A stretch of DNA of 64,000 nucleotides. Origin: Ilyonectria destructans. Lineage: Eukaryota; Ascomycota; Sordariomycetes; Hypocreales; Nectriaceae. The translations under genes were made by a program, and so were the position numbers. Location of the stretch: contig JAHEWK010000002.1 of assembly GCA_020740775.1 (NCBI GenBank), positions 4,526,001 through 4,590,000 of the forward strand, read 5' to 3'. The first letter of the stretch is position 1. Every line of letters starts with the position of its first letter. The notes under the pieces were generated by a model. The model worked only from the letters and a program-made list of their open reading frames with translations. It was not told the origin of the DNA and did not search any database. This document shows, piece after piece, positions 48,881 to 61,314 of this stretch.

Positions 48881-51800
48881 TTAATCGTTCCACTCCCCGT
48901 ACTCGGGCATCCCGTACGGATTCCATTCCTGTCCTGGGTAGCTTGTCGCGCTCATCTGAGCCGGCACCTCCCCGTCCGAGTCCTCGTCGGGGTTATAGTG
49001 AATCTTCTCCTCTTGAGAATCCAGCCGCACCTTTCGCCTGTGAGCCTCTTCTGTGTCATCCAGCTCCGCAGGCGCGTTGCGATTTACGGTACGGCTCCTC
49101 ATAGGTACTCCGTTGCCCGGCTTCCGTGATTTTACACGCTCGAAACCGACGTGGCTTCCTTCATTAATATCCTTCTTCACCCCATGTGTCGATCCGCCAA
49201 CAATCTCTTCAGTGCTAGCTCCAGCCTTGTCCTTGGTCGCATTCATATCCACACTCGCCACATCGCTCACTGCGGAGGTTGAGTATGTGTGCGAGTGTGA
49301 CGGACTAACCTTGCCGTCAGTCCCTATCGGAGGGCTCAACGAGATAGTCCGCGACTCAGCTCCCTTCAGATCATGGGCTCTGTCGTCCTCAGGTGGTCCC
49401 TGTTGCATCGCCGGCGTCATAATTCCAATGCCAAGATTAGGCGAGGTGGCAGCATCGACAGGACTCTGAGGTTTGACTGACCCATTCTCACTCGACTGCG
49501 GTTGATGCTGCCCCCGAGGAGTTGGCGGCGTTCCATTGCTTCTCACACTGGTAGCACTCATATTAGGCGGCGAGTAAGAAACCACTCTTGGGCTGGCGTT
49601 GCTTCTTCCGCTCCCACTTCCGCTCCCGCTCCCGCTCCCGCTCCTGTTCCCGCTTCTGCTCCCGCTACTATCACTGTCATCGCTTGTTAAGCGTGATAAA
49701 TCTGGGCGTGGCTGCTGAGTGGCATCAAAGGAGTTTCCAATAGGGGCTGTTGGTGTATGTCTAAGCTGTCCTCCCTGAGGTGTCTGCGACCCAGGGTCAA
49801 CACTGACGCGGTGATCGCCCAGAGGGGAGGTAGGCTGGGACATGGGTTGGGGAGCTGGCTGGGGCACCGGCTGGGGCACCGGCTGGGGCACCGACATCTG
49901 CTCGGCGGGAGGCTGTCCCTGTAAAAGCGGTGGGGAAGTCATCGGAGGGGGTGGCTGCTGCTGCGGATAGACCTGCTGCGCGGAATGGACCTGCTGGGTT
50001 TGCGGAAAATGTGCTGGGTTCATATGCCGGCCCACATTGTACGGCGAAGGGGCAACCATTCCTTCACCATGAACAGCAGTATATCCACGTGGGATGGGTA
50101 CTGGGGCGTATTGAAGCTCGTTAGACCTCGGTGCTGGTTGCTGTGGCTGGGGTCGGGCCGGCCCCTGGAAGGCCTGAGGAGGAGCTTGACGAGGATTCAT
50201 AACTGGCTGGCCAGGAGGTCCAGGTTGTCTCTGTGCTGTTCCAGGCGGCCCCATAGGATGGCCCGCGGACGGTGCCGCTGGGTGTGTCTGCTGTCCCACA
50301 GCAGATGCCATTGGTGGGAACTGCTGCTGTCTCATGGGCGGACTGGGAGTTGCCGTTGGAGAGAACTGCTGCTGTCCCATGGGCGGGCTGGCGGCCATCA
50401 CGGGCGGGAACTGTTGCTGTCCCATCGGAGGACTGCCAAACTGCGACGACTGCCGACGAGAATAGCTCTGCGGATGGGGAGACTGTCCCATGAATTGCTG
50501 TGGCTGCTGCGGCTGCTGTGGCTGCGGCTGCTGTTGTTGTCTAGGGGGCATCTGTTGTTGCATGTGTTGAGGAGGGATACCCTGAGGAGGGATTCCCTGT
50601 GGAGGAATACCCTGTGGAGGAATTCCCTGTTGGTTAACTCCTTGCTGGGGAAGTCCCTGGGGAAGCTGCATGAATCTCGGAGGAGGAGCCTGTCCCGGCT
50701 GAGGAGCTTGTCCCGGCTGAGGCGTCTTGGAGTTTCGTTTGAACGCACCGAGCAGCTTGCTTGTTTTCTTTTCTGCTGTCTCCGGTTTCCCTTGAGCTGG
50801 AGGTGGCTTCGGTGCCACTTGGCCAGACATTCGACTTCTTAGGCCCTTCCACTTAGATGCGGGACTGTCTTGACGAACCGGTACATTCATCATTGGCGGG
50901 GGAGTCATGTTATCCTTCAGCGGGACTTGAGGTCCCAGAGGACCCTGCATTTGCATTGAAGGTCGTGTGAAAGGCACAGAAACCTGCGATGACGGACTTG
51001 GCATAGTCTGAGCGATGGGAGGACCACGTAAGTTGAGGTTTTGTTGGCTAGTTTGTACCGGGACACCTCCTTGTTGCGAGTTCATTCGCTGCTGCTGCAA
51101 TTGCATCTGTTGCTGCTGGTACTGCTGCTGCTGCTGGTACTGCTGCTGCTGCTGATACTGCTGCTGCTGCTGATACTGCTGCTGCTGCTGGAATGAAGGA
51201 GGGCCCTGCTGCTGTGGCGGTGCCATGCGTGTTCCGAGCCCTTGCTGCTGCATTGTTGGCGTGGTAGACGCTATTGGCAGTGAAGGGGTGCCGGGTTGAG
51301 ATTCCCGCGTACTAAAAGTCGGTGCCGCCGATGTAAGAGGAGGGCTTTGGCCTATGTTAGAAGAGGCGATGGATGGAGGTCCCGTTCTTGACACTTGGGA
51401 AACTGGAGACTGGGGCAGGGAGTCTCTGACGCTGCTCTCATTGCGTGCATGACCGTTCCTGACATCAGTCCACGACAAACTGGGCGAACCCATAGGTCGT
51501 TGTGCCTCTGTGGCCTCGACACCTCCCTGCATTGCCGTGTCTAAAGACTGCTTTGAAAGATGACGGGAGGCATGAGAAATCGGGACTGATGGCGCTGGAG
51601 ACACTCCGCGAGAGCCAGATCGCAACCTTAAGCCATCATCTGACGGAGGCGGCCCGACATTAACTGATGGCTGTGATGATTCCTGTTGGCCTAGCGCCAT
51701 ATGGGGCTCCCTTGGTGTCATGGGTGACTCTTGGGGTAGCGGCGAAGGCTTGGGTTGATGAAAAGACACCTGGGACTGGTTCATTTCAGCACTTTCAAAA

Positions 51801-54800
51801 CCTCGGCCAGGTTCCACAAAGGTGGCATCACTCGACGAAGGCCGTTCAGGGGATGCGTGGGCCTGAGAGTCCAGCGAAGAAGTTCCCGTCATCCGTCGCA
51901 ACATTGGTGGGTGTGTTGGAGATTGAGGCACTGGAGACGATTGTCCTGGAGGAAGCTGCACAGGAGGTAGTTGACTTTGGGGACTATGTCCAGGAGAAAC
52001 CTGCTCTTGAAGAACCTGAATAGGCGGCAATTGCCCTTGAGGATGTTGTTCTTGAGGAGGCTGCCCGAGAGGAGGCTGTCCTTGAGATTGACGTCTTTGA
52101 GGAGGCTGTCCAAGAGGCGATTGCCCCGCAGCAATCTGTCCTGTAGGAATCTGTCTAAGGGAAAACTGCGCCGGGGGTAGTTGTGTTTGGGGAACATGTC
52201 CAGGAGAAACCTGTCCTTGAGGAATCTGAACAGGGGGCAGCTGTGCCTGACGATGCTGCTCGATGGGTGATTGTACTGGGGATGATTGCGCTGGGGATTT
52301 GTACCCTGGAGAAAGTTGCACAGGAGAAAGTCGTACTGGAGGTAGCCATGGTTGAGGAGATTGCACTTGAGGAGATTGTGCCGGAGGACTCTGTCCTACA
52401 TGAGGTTGTCCCTGATTCCTCTGAGAAAATTGCGCAGGAGGGAACTGACCAGAAGGAAATTGCTGGATAGGAGACTGTGCCGGAGAGAGCTGTCCATGAC
52501 CCTCACGAGTAGACTGGCCTGGGGGAATCTGGCCAGGAGGAGGTTGTCCCTGATTGCCCTGAGGAAATTGACTGGGGGGAAATTGACCTGGATGAGGACG
52601 TCCCTGGCCCTGAGGAGTTTGGCCCTGGAATTGGTTGGGAGGAAACTGACCAGGAGGAAACTGACCAGGAGGAAACTGACCAGGAGGAAACTGACCAGGA
52701 GGAAACTGACCAGGAGGAAACTGACCAGGAGGGAACTGACCAGGAGGGAACTGACCAGGGGGAAACTGCACGGGAGAAGACTGCACGGGAGAGAGCTGGC
52801 CTTGGCTGCCCCGAGGGAACTGGCCAGGAGACACAGGAGAAAGTTGTCCTGCAGGTATCTGTCTCTGGTTGCCTTGGGAAAATTGTCCCTGAAGTTGGCC
52901 TGGAGGTGGTTGTCCTTGATGGGACTGCGCAAGGGAGGGCTGTCTTAGGGGAGGCTGTCCAAGTGGAGACCGCCCCAAGGGAGACTTTCCTGGCGGATTT
53001 TGTCCAAGAGGATTCTGTGACGGTCGTAGTTGTAACTGAGGCGGTTGTTCCGGAGGAGGTGTTTGTTCCGGAGGAGATTGTCCCGGGGGCGGACCAACCT
53101 CGCCATCCTGAGATCGATTCTTCCCATGTCCCAAGATTCCGGATATCAAACCCGCAGCAGAACCTCGTCTTTTGCGACGCTCGGGGCTATCGGGCACCGG
53201 CGTTCCGGATCCTCCAGACATGACCGGCGGATCCTGCGGGGCGGTGCTGCTCCGTATGAATCCAACGGGTGGCGGCGGACCCATGGAACCTGGTGGTCCA
53301 GGCGATCCAGGCGGCTCAGTACCCGTGGAGGGTCGCACGGCGTGAGACGTCACTGGGTTCTGGGCTACGTCCGCATTGGAACGATGGAAGATGCCCCCAA
53401 CGGCAGACCGGGCTCCCGAGAAGCGCTTCTTCGGCGGTGCCATGCTGTTCGCGGTGCTTCCAGGCTCGTTCACCATGCTGGAGGTGGCCGAGCGTAGAGG
53501 ACCACCGTGTTTACTCTTAAATTGCGCGCCGGCAATAGCTCCCAGTCCAGTACCGAAGCGAGACGGCTTACGTTCGGACTGAGGAGAATCCGGTCTAACC
53601 TGATCCGGGTGGACGTGAGATGGAAGCGAAGCCTGACTCGGGACTGGGGACGCGGCCATGTCTCTGCTTTGTGACGGATGGTCCATCGAGGGACGACCTC
53701 GGAGACTGAATAGGAAACTTCCCCTGGATGCCTTTTTTCGTTCTTGCAACTCCTCGAGGCCGGTGCTGGATACAGACGCGTCGTCGCCAACATGCTCGGT
53801 TGGCTGCTGTTGCGCCCTAGGCTCAATGGTCGAGCCTCGACGTTCCGATGAGGGCCGCGCGAAACGGCTGCCGAAGTCTTTGAAGATGCCGGAGCTCTTC
53901 CTGCGGCCCCGGTCGTCTCCGTTGGTCTCCATTGGAGGAGGACCACCCATTGGAGGGTTGCTCATTGGGGGACCGCTCATGGCCGGACCGCTCATGGCCG
54001 GGCCACTCATTCCTGGATCGCCCGTTGCCGCGCGGGTGATGGCCATTTCTTGGGAGAGACGGCCCGGGAATTGCGGGCCCGGAGGTGGATTGGTCTGCGA
54101 GTTGCTTCGAGACCGCGGGCCGCCGCGGTTGAATAGCTCCGGGTGTCGCCACGCGGCCGACGGCGGTACATCGGACGGCCTCTGTCTTGACTTCGACTGC
54201 GACGTCGGGGAGACTGGGGACATGGGAAGGGGCACGCCCATACCCATCTCTTTGTCGTGACCAAAAAACGGTTGTTGTTGTGAGTCGCCAGTCCCTGCGC
54301 GATTTCTGGCGACATGATGGAGAGGCGCCTGCAGGTGACTCTCCTCAAGTTTCCAGGGTCCTGAAGGGGGCAGCTTCTGGATTGGGTTGTCCACCATATT
54401 GGGTGGTATCATAGGTGACGCGCCATACGATGGGTTCTGCTGGTGCTGCTCCGGGTGACTGGGAGCGTGTGGATGCATTGGGGCGGCTGGATCCGACTGC
54501 TCTTGCGGAGCCACAGGCGGCTGCTCATCTGGATCAAACGACATCCTTGCAGGCGCCTTCTGGCTCTGTAGGGCGATTTGTTGACGTGATGTTGCAGAAT
54601 GGGTACCGACGGGTTCTGTTTTGGGGAGTGCCGCTCCAGTGTCGGCCGTGCTATTCCCCAGGAAACGGGTTGGCGTCACGTCATGCTCGTCAGAATCGTC
54701 AAGCGAAAAGCGCTCGGCGGCTGGACGCGCGGCTTTTGAGGACAAGCCAAAGGTAGAGCCCCGCCTGATCGGGGGCAGCCCGATGAAGGACGAGTTACGC

Positions 54801-57800
54801 TTAGGGGTTTCTGCCTCCATCTGAAGGACAGACTGCGGAGGCTGGGTGCGAGGACCGGCAATTCGGGTTTCCTTAGCATACGGTGTCTCATGAAGCGCTT
54901 GGGGTAGCGCCTGAGGCTGCATCTGGGGATGCGCCTCGGGAAGCGCCTTAGCCGCAGCAGCCGCGGCCGGGTCGACCGGCACCAAGCGGACCGGGGCCGC
55001 AGTTTGCGGGGATGCCACCACCCACTCATCAGAAGCCTGAACCTTAGACTCGCCCTGAGCCACGGGTTTAGATGGCAAGGGCTGGCTTTGAGCGTCCAAT
55101 TGGACACCCGAGTGCTCGGACACATCATCCCTGGTCAAGTCCGTGGCCATGCCTGCGTCTTTGAAGGGATTCCAGGGCGTGCTGTCATGGCTGATCGGCG
55201 AAGGAATCTCCCATTTGGTCACATCTTCGCGGTCTTTACTGTTAGGACCTGGCGGTCCTTGCTCATCATACATCGGCCTGGAACCTTGTATCTCAGCCGA
55301 GAAATGCCGCCTACCTGATTCGCTGACTTGAGACGCAGGGCGGAAAAGATGCATACGAGTCGAGTGGGACGATGGGGGAGCTTGGTACGGGAGGCCCGCC
55401 GCACTAACCGTCCTCCTTTCTTTGTCCGTGTGCATGGCGGGCCCCGTGCGGGATCTTGCACCAATGCTCAAACCCCATGAAGAGCGCCTCTCATTCTTGA
55501 CCTTGGGATGCACCACGCGGGGAGGGATGGGTTCGTCCTGTCAACCAGAAACATTAACAACCTCTTCTCGTCACGTTCATTAGATGGATATGGATGGGCA
55601 ACGGCATGATGTGTGAAAAGGGAAAAAAGCGTCGTAGCATTCCTATCTCGTACACCCGTCTCGTCATATGCCAAGAGTGAAACACAAGAGCCGAAGCGTA
55701 AGATGAAGAAAGATTTAAATCCAACAATTACCCCGCCCAAAGTGAAAGGAAGAGGCCCGTTTGTATCGATCGGGCCCTAGAAAAAGAAGCGTCAGTGAAA
55801 TACCTTGTCCCCGGTTCCTCGCAATTTGCTCTTCCCCTTGCTCAACAATCCCTTGCTAAACTTTCCGGTAATCTTTCCGGCTGAGTGCATAAACTCCTTG
55901 CTCTTCGTGCCAATCTGGTTGCTAGAGTTTCCAAAAGCGCTGCTGGCGGCTTGTGTCGAAATTGGCAACCCGCCAAGTCTCGAGCGACTGGAGCTGGGTG
56001 CGCTGGTTGTAGGCGTGCTGGCGTTCAGGTATTGTTGGTAATACGGTTGCTGCGTTGTAGGATTGGGCCCGCTCGAACTTGTAGGAGGGGCTCCTTGACT
56101 GAAAGTTTGATGGCTTGCTCCGCTGAATGATGATGTTGCATTAGCATACTCCGGGTGCTGGTTCTTCATAGATAGAAGCCAATTCTCCAAGCCTGATTCG
56201 GCTACAGCGAAGGCTATCCGCGACTCTTCGTACTTGGCGATCCTCTGAGCTGGAGTGGGCAGCCCCATAATTTCCTTGATTCCCATCACCTGTGGCAACT
56301 GACCAGGAGGAGCTGCAGATGTTGACGTTGTTGGGCGCTCATCCGGAGGAGGAGTCATCGACACAGGGTGTGAAGGAATCTCCGCTAGCATCTTGTCATC
56401 CAAAAGAGATGGACGCCGGTTTTCGGGAGGGTGCGTGGTGCTCTCGTCCGTCCGAGTTGAAACAGGAGAAGGAGGCTCGAGCATTGACGGCAGCTGCGAA
56501 GGCGGTGCCATGCTAGACATCGAAACCTGTTGGGAGATTCCTCCAGAAGAAGGGGGTATCACGATCCTCGGAGTCTCAACCGTCGGGCTTGTAATATCGG
56601 ACACGACGTCCTTCGAGGACTGAATGTCAGATTGCCCAAGCGATGACGGAGTGTTAATTCCGGGAATACCCTCCTTTGTGGGTTCGTCTGCTGGCGGTGC
56701 AGGTGGTGCAGGATTAAATCCTGCCTCCCAAGAGAACCGCCGTCGGAGGTCTGGCTGGGCTTGACTGGGTGCCTCATTGAGTCCACTCGAAGGAGCCAAA
56801 GCCGGCACGTTAGATGAGGGAATGTCAGTCGGTGGAATCGGTGCTTGAGACCCTGGCACAGCCGATTGTACGGTTGCAGCTGCTGGTTCCTCGTCCTTGT
56901 TCTCCTCAGATCCTGGCTTCCCTGTGGCATCGTCCCAATAGCTGTCATAATCACTAAGGGTATAGCTACTGTTACGGGTGTCCCCCCTGTTACCAGGCGC
57001 GAGCGAAGAGACGTTTTCTCCAAGGGGACTTGGAGTAGGAGCTGTTGCGACAGGACTGAGAGTCCTCATGATTTCATCACTCAACATGTCATTCTCCTTA
57101 ACAGGTGACGATGTGGCGGTGCTCAAGGTAGGCTCTCGTTGAACCGGCGGAGGCTGGAAGTCCGAGGGAGAATAGTCCGGACGACGAGGCTGCAAAGGCT
57201 CCGTGGGAGTGATGTCGGGGGTCATCGACGGGAGAGGGGTGCCAGCCACTTGAAGCGTTGCCGCATTATGAATTTCCGGAGGAGCGATTCCCTTGGAATG
57301 AGGGCTTGGTGTGCGCAGAGGCGGAATGGATCGAGGATCCGGCACAGGAGACAGGATAGGTGCCTGGCTCACTAGGTTGACAGGAGGCCGTCCACCCTGT
57401 TGCGACTGAGATGCCACGGAGTCTTGGGAAATGCTTGGTACATTAGCTGGCAACGTTGTCGCATTCTCGGGTTGCTCAGCGGCAATACTCTTGCCGGAGA
57501 ATACTTCCGTTGCCGGTGGTTCCGGAGCCTTGGGTTGATCTTGCTTCATAGGATCTTGCGGCTCTTCCATCGGAGTGACAAAGAAATCGGACCCAAACAC
57601 GGAAATGCGGTTAACATCAGGTAACTTCGGGCTAACTGATCGTGCGCGATCAATATCCTGATAGGGATCGGCAACCAGTTCTCCTTTCTCGTTCGCTGAA
57701 GGTGGCGCCGGTGCGTTGGTCATCTGGCGATTGGTCTCATCGAAAGGCGGCGTCGATCGTTCACTGGGCTGCGGAGTGGCCTTATCCGCGGTCGACTGTG

Positions 57801-58490
57801 GCGAGCCGGAGGACTTGCGGTTCTCCTCCATGCGCCGGTACATCTCCGAGGGTCGAGCTTGAGGAGAGGGCCGCGCAGGGGTAGAGCTTGCGGCGCTATG
57901 AGGGGTAGAGGAGCGAGTTTCGACTTGGAAACCTGCCGCCGAGGAAGGCGCTTGAGATGGGAGGGGGGCTGGTGACGCATTTCGCCCGCTGAGAGGAGAG
58001 GGGCTATTTCGAGCCGAATCCTGAACATGGGCTGGAACGGTATGAATTGGGGGCACCGTGTTTTCAGGCTCAGTCGTGGAGGGCTGCTCGGTATGAAGAT
58101 GGAGTGAAGGGGGGCCGCTGGAGCTTCGAGAGCTGGAGGCGACAGCAGCCAACCTCGGGGAAGGCCTATGTGTTTCGGACGGGAGGCGCTGGCCGATAGG
58201 GCGAAGGCCAGTGGTGACACGCGAGACAGGAGGAGGAACGGGCTCGGGCTCGTCGTCGAATTCATCGTCGCCCCAATCGTCACCATCATAATTCTGAACC
58301 TTCGCTTCAACCCATTTCCTCGTCTTCTTGCGGTTGATGTTAACCTGATAGCTTCCGCCCGTGGGAGTGTCCGGTGTCCTAGCAAGAAGATATCGTGTTA
58401 GGAGCGAGCGATAAATCGCGGGTGTCGAGGAGGGGGTTCTTACATGGGCGACTGCCCTTGCGCAAAAGGATTGTTGTAGGTCCCGTCCAT
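48881..58490 (-). CDS. Very large disordered P/Q/S-rich protein, function unknown
   Basis: Three exons by splice signals, 58490-58444, 58378-55804 and 55537-48881, would give 3,092 residues. Exon 1 encodes MDGTYNNPFAQGQSP. Early in exon 2 comes a conserved-looking basic then acidic stretch (KKTRKWVEAKVQNYDGDDWG, then DDEPEPVPPP). Nearly all the rest is low complexity. Exon 2 ends with a basic segment (ITGKFSKGLLSKGKSKLRG). Exon 3 has SPxQ/PPGQ-rich repeats (about residues 1690-2090, including tandem PPGQF), poly-glutamine with tyrosine (about 2322-2352), PPQGI repeats, a GS-dipeptide run (about 2830-2850) and a tidy end (EEKIHYNPDEDSDGE, YPGQEWNPYGMPEYGEWND). No enzymatic domain is visible. 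A scaffold or condensate-forming role is only inference. Two separate genes remain possible if the 266-nt intron is not used. Family not recognised. Confidence 0.75.
51105..51195 (-). repeat. CAG/CTG repeat encoding QQQQQY units
   Basis: Interrupted CTG runs (sense strand CAG) encode glutamine blocks separated by single tyrosines at about every sixth residue. Confidence 0.9.
52638..52765 (-). repeat. 15-nt tandem repeat encoding PPGQF
   Basis: About eight 15-nt copies, mostly identical in DNA as well as protein (GGAAACTGACCAGGA on the plus strand), followed by one PPNQF. This points to recent expansion. Confidence 0.92.
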
Positions 58491-61314
58491 GGCGTCCGGA
58501 ACTATTCGCTCAATTACAGGAACATTATTCTCCAGGAGCAAGGCTTGGTAGAAGGTATATCGAGGGTTCGAGGGCGATTGTGATGGTTCGTTGACGGTTG
58601 ACGGTCCGCAGACGTCAAATACGAGAGCCTCGTTCGGCTTGACGGTGATGGAGAGTCGGAGGGGGAGAAGTGCGTGCGTGACAAGGGAGCTATGGATACA
58701 AGGGGAAGAGGACAAGAACGATGATCAATACAAACGAGAGCGCGGAAAAGTGGTGATACACGAAGGAGACAAGTGCGGCGACGCGGCGACAAGATACGGC
58801 CGTGAGGACGAGACAGGGCGATGGATGAGGAGGGAGAAAGGCCAGGGCGGTGATGATGTTGATGGTGCGGTCAGGCACTTTTGTTGGAGATGATGGGACA
58901 ATTTGGGAGGGGGGGAGGCGTCGGCGGCGGCGCGGTGGCAGCGGGCTGGTTGCAGGACGGGGCCTAGCGAGGGGCCGGCAAGCTGCAGTGGAATGAGAGG
59001 CGACCACCTCCGCTGTGGCTAGCGGAACTAAACGTTTGATGTGGCAGGGCCAGGGGGGACGAGGGACGCGGGATAGCGGGCTGCGGGAACCCGTGGATGG
59101 ATGGTATGGGACGGGTGCAGTGGAAATTGTCAGCGGGCCCAGCCAGCGCATTACAGAGGCCGCGGAGCACTAGCAACAACACAGCACTTCCCGGACGACC
59201 AGATCAGCTGGCTCGTGTGCTATGTTAGTGCTCCCGATACCCACCCAACGCGACATCAAGGGCGGCACGGACGACTCGACGACGTCACGACCGCCACCAC
59301 AGCCACAACTAGTACTACAAGGACCGCCTCTTCAATTAGCCACTACGTGCGGCATAAGAGACCGTTCCCTCTTATTCCTTTTCTATTCTCGATGATGGGC
59401 CTTGCTCATGGAGATCTTGGGGGATAGGCGCCTACCGCAAGAATCTATGCTTTCGTACCCCCCTCCCTTTGCTTGAATACGACGTCGCACGTACCAGGTA
59501 GTGGCTGCGGATACGGGGCGAGGATCAACGGGGGCCTACCAAAGCGTCCCCTGCAGGTGTTCATGGGACTCCCTCAAGACGCAGCGACACCCATAACGTC
59601 TTGTCTCTCGCAAAGCGCCGTGACTGGCAGCGGCTGCTGCAGAGATGGGTTGATACAGAGTTCTAGCATTCACCATTCGCCATGTCACAAAATCGCATTC
59701 ATCAAACCTCGTTCTGCGGGGAATCAATCCACAGCAACGGGAGGGATACGGCACAGCCCGCATCGTTGCGTACGCATGCAAGCGCCCACTACCGCTACCG
59801 CGCACCACGGCAGAAATAGCTTTCTTCGTGGGGAAAGCACCCACAGCAGCATTGCCCAGCCTCTTCACACACGCAAGCGCTTGGAGCCGGTGACGTCGGG
59901 TGATGCGATACATGGGAAAACCGTGCCATGCCTCCATCCTTGCTCCCCTGCTTGCGGTGCGCGCGGGCAGATACGTGGGCACCTAACGTAGGAACCCAGC
60001 TTCGCCAGTCACGGATACGGAGGGAAGAGAATGATACCATGCCGTCACCTTGCTCCAAACCCTCGGCTCCACTCTGCTGCAGCGCCCCGGGTCACATCCA
60101 ATTGCCTTTCTCCACCAAACTCTGGCGCTACGAATTCTTGGGTCCCAGCGAACTGGTGCTGGTGTTGCCAATTGAGTCCACTGGAGATAATGTCGAAGGA
60201 GAAACCTGGATGACAGTAAAAATGGGGCTTCATGCTGGCATATGAGCTTCACTGTATCGATTACAGACGGATCAGTATGCTTATTTTGTAGGCGCCTAAA
60301 GTCGGACCTGCCCTACAGATTTGCAATTGACCCCTGGTAATCGAGGACCACCGAAGATGGGGGTTTGAGTGATAGCTTCTCAACAAGCCACCACGTCGAG
60401 CAGACAAGTCACCTAGTTTCTTTGCGATTTGGTACCTATGACATGGTTAATGAACATGTTGCAATGTCAGTGTTCTCTTCTACTAAAACATGCGGTAAGA
60501 AGAAATTGAGCCACCTCGGTGATGTTCATCTGATGTTAACATCGAATAGTTGCTGACATTGAACCCCTAATTCCAAGCCACACCCGAAGTCCCATGTTCG
60601 ACTAACCCATTTTTCGTCTGGGTCACTAATTAAAGACTTCCCTGGTGTGCGTAACGTAGCATAATGCGGATGATGTACCTGCATTGTTAATGCCGGACTT
60701 CACAGCTGCAGCGCTGACTCGGACATGCTTATTGTGGCGAGTGACCTTGCACGGCCACAGAAGTTATCAAATGCGGGTCTGATAAGCCACGGAGCGGGAT
60801 TACCTCGGATGTGCTAACGGGCCAACGTGGCGGGACTGGTAGGCTACCCTGGACTGTGAGACAAACCGCCATCCAGATCCCCTTTCAGGCGCAGTGGCCA
60901 AGCCTCATTTGTCTCTGACATTCCCACGTTGCGAAGCTTTTCCTCTCCCCGCCCGACCCTTGACTCGCTGACACCTCATTTCCCTTTTTTTCTGCATCTA
61001 CATCCTCGTGTCTCATTGCGCACTTTTGAGTAATCTGCCTTAATCTCGTCACCGAACTCACGTCCTCCCTTCGCGCCCTCGATCTTGCACCCATCGCGCC
61101 TCGCGTCGTATTCGTACTTCATTCGCGCACATCCGTACCGAGGTATCGACGTTGGACAATCGATCCCGACTCCGACTATAACCACGAACTCAAGGCGCCT
61201 TGGCAGACCCGTCATCTGTCATCTGCCGTCCTTTTCTCTACCGTTACACCCTCGAGAATCGAAGCCGCGCTGGCCGCAGTCGGTCCTCGACGCAATCCCT
61301 AATCAGTCACCATT
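58491..61314. promoter_or_regulatory. Divergent promoter region, large P/Q-rich gene and SED5
   Basis: 2.8 kb between divergent starts. The minus strand up to about 59.2 kb and the plus strand from about 60.93 kb are CT-rich leaders. An AT-richer middle (60,240-60,720) has nothing coding. Short frames in between are not supported. Confidence 0.5.

Noticed and set aside
55468..55740. 90-codon frame between the two halves of the large gene
   Set aside because: It lies mostly in the proposed intron, in a different frame, and has AT-rich intron-like sequence.
60580..60600. GTTCGACT word resembling a tRNA B box
   Set aside because: No matching A box, acceptor stem or cloverleaf around it. Other GTTCGA words in the window failed the same test.
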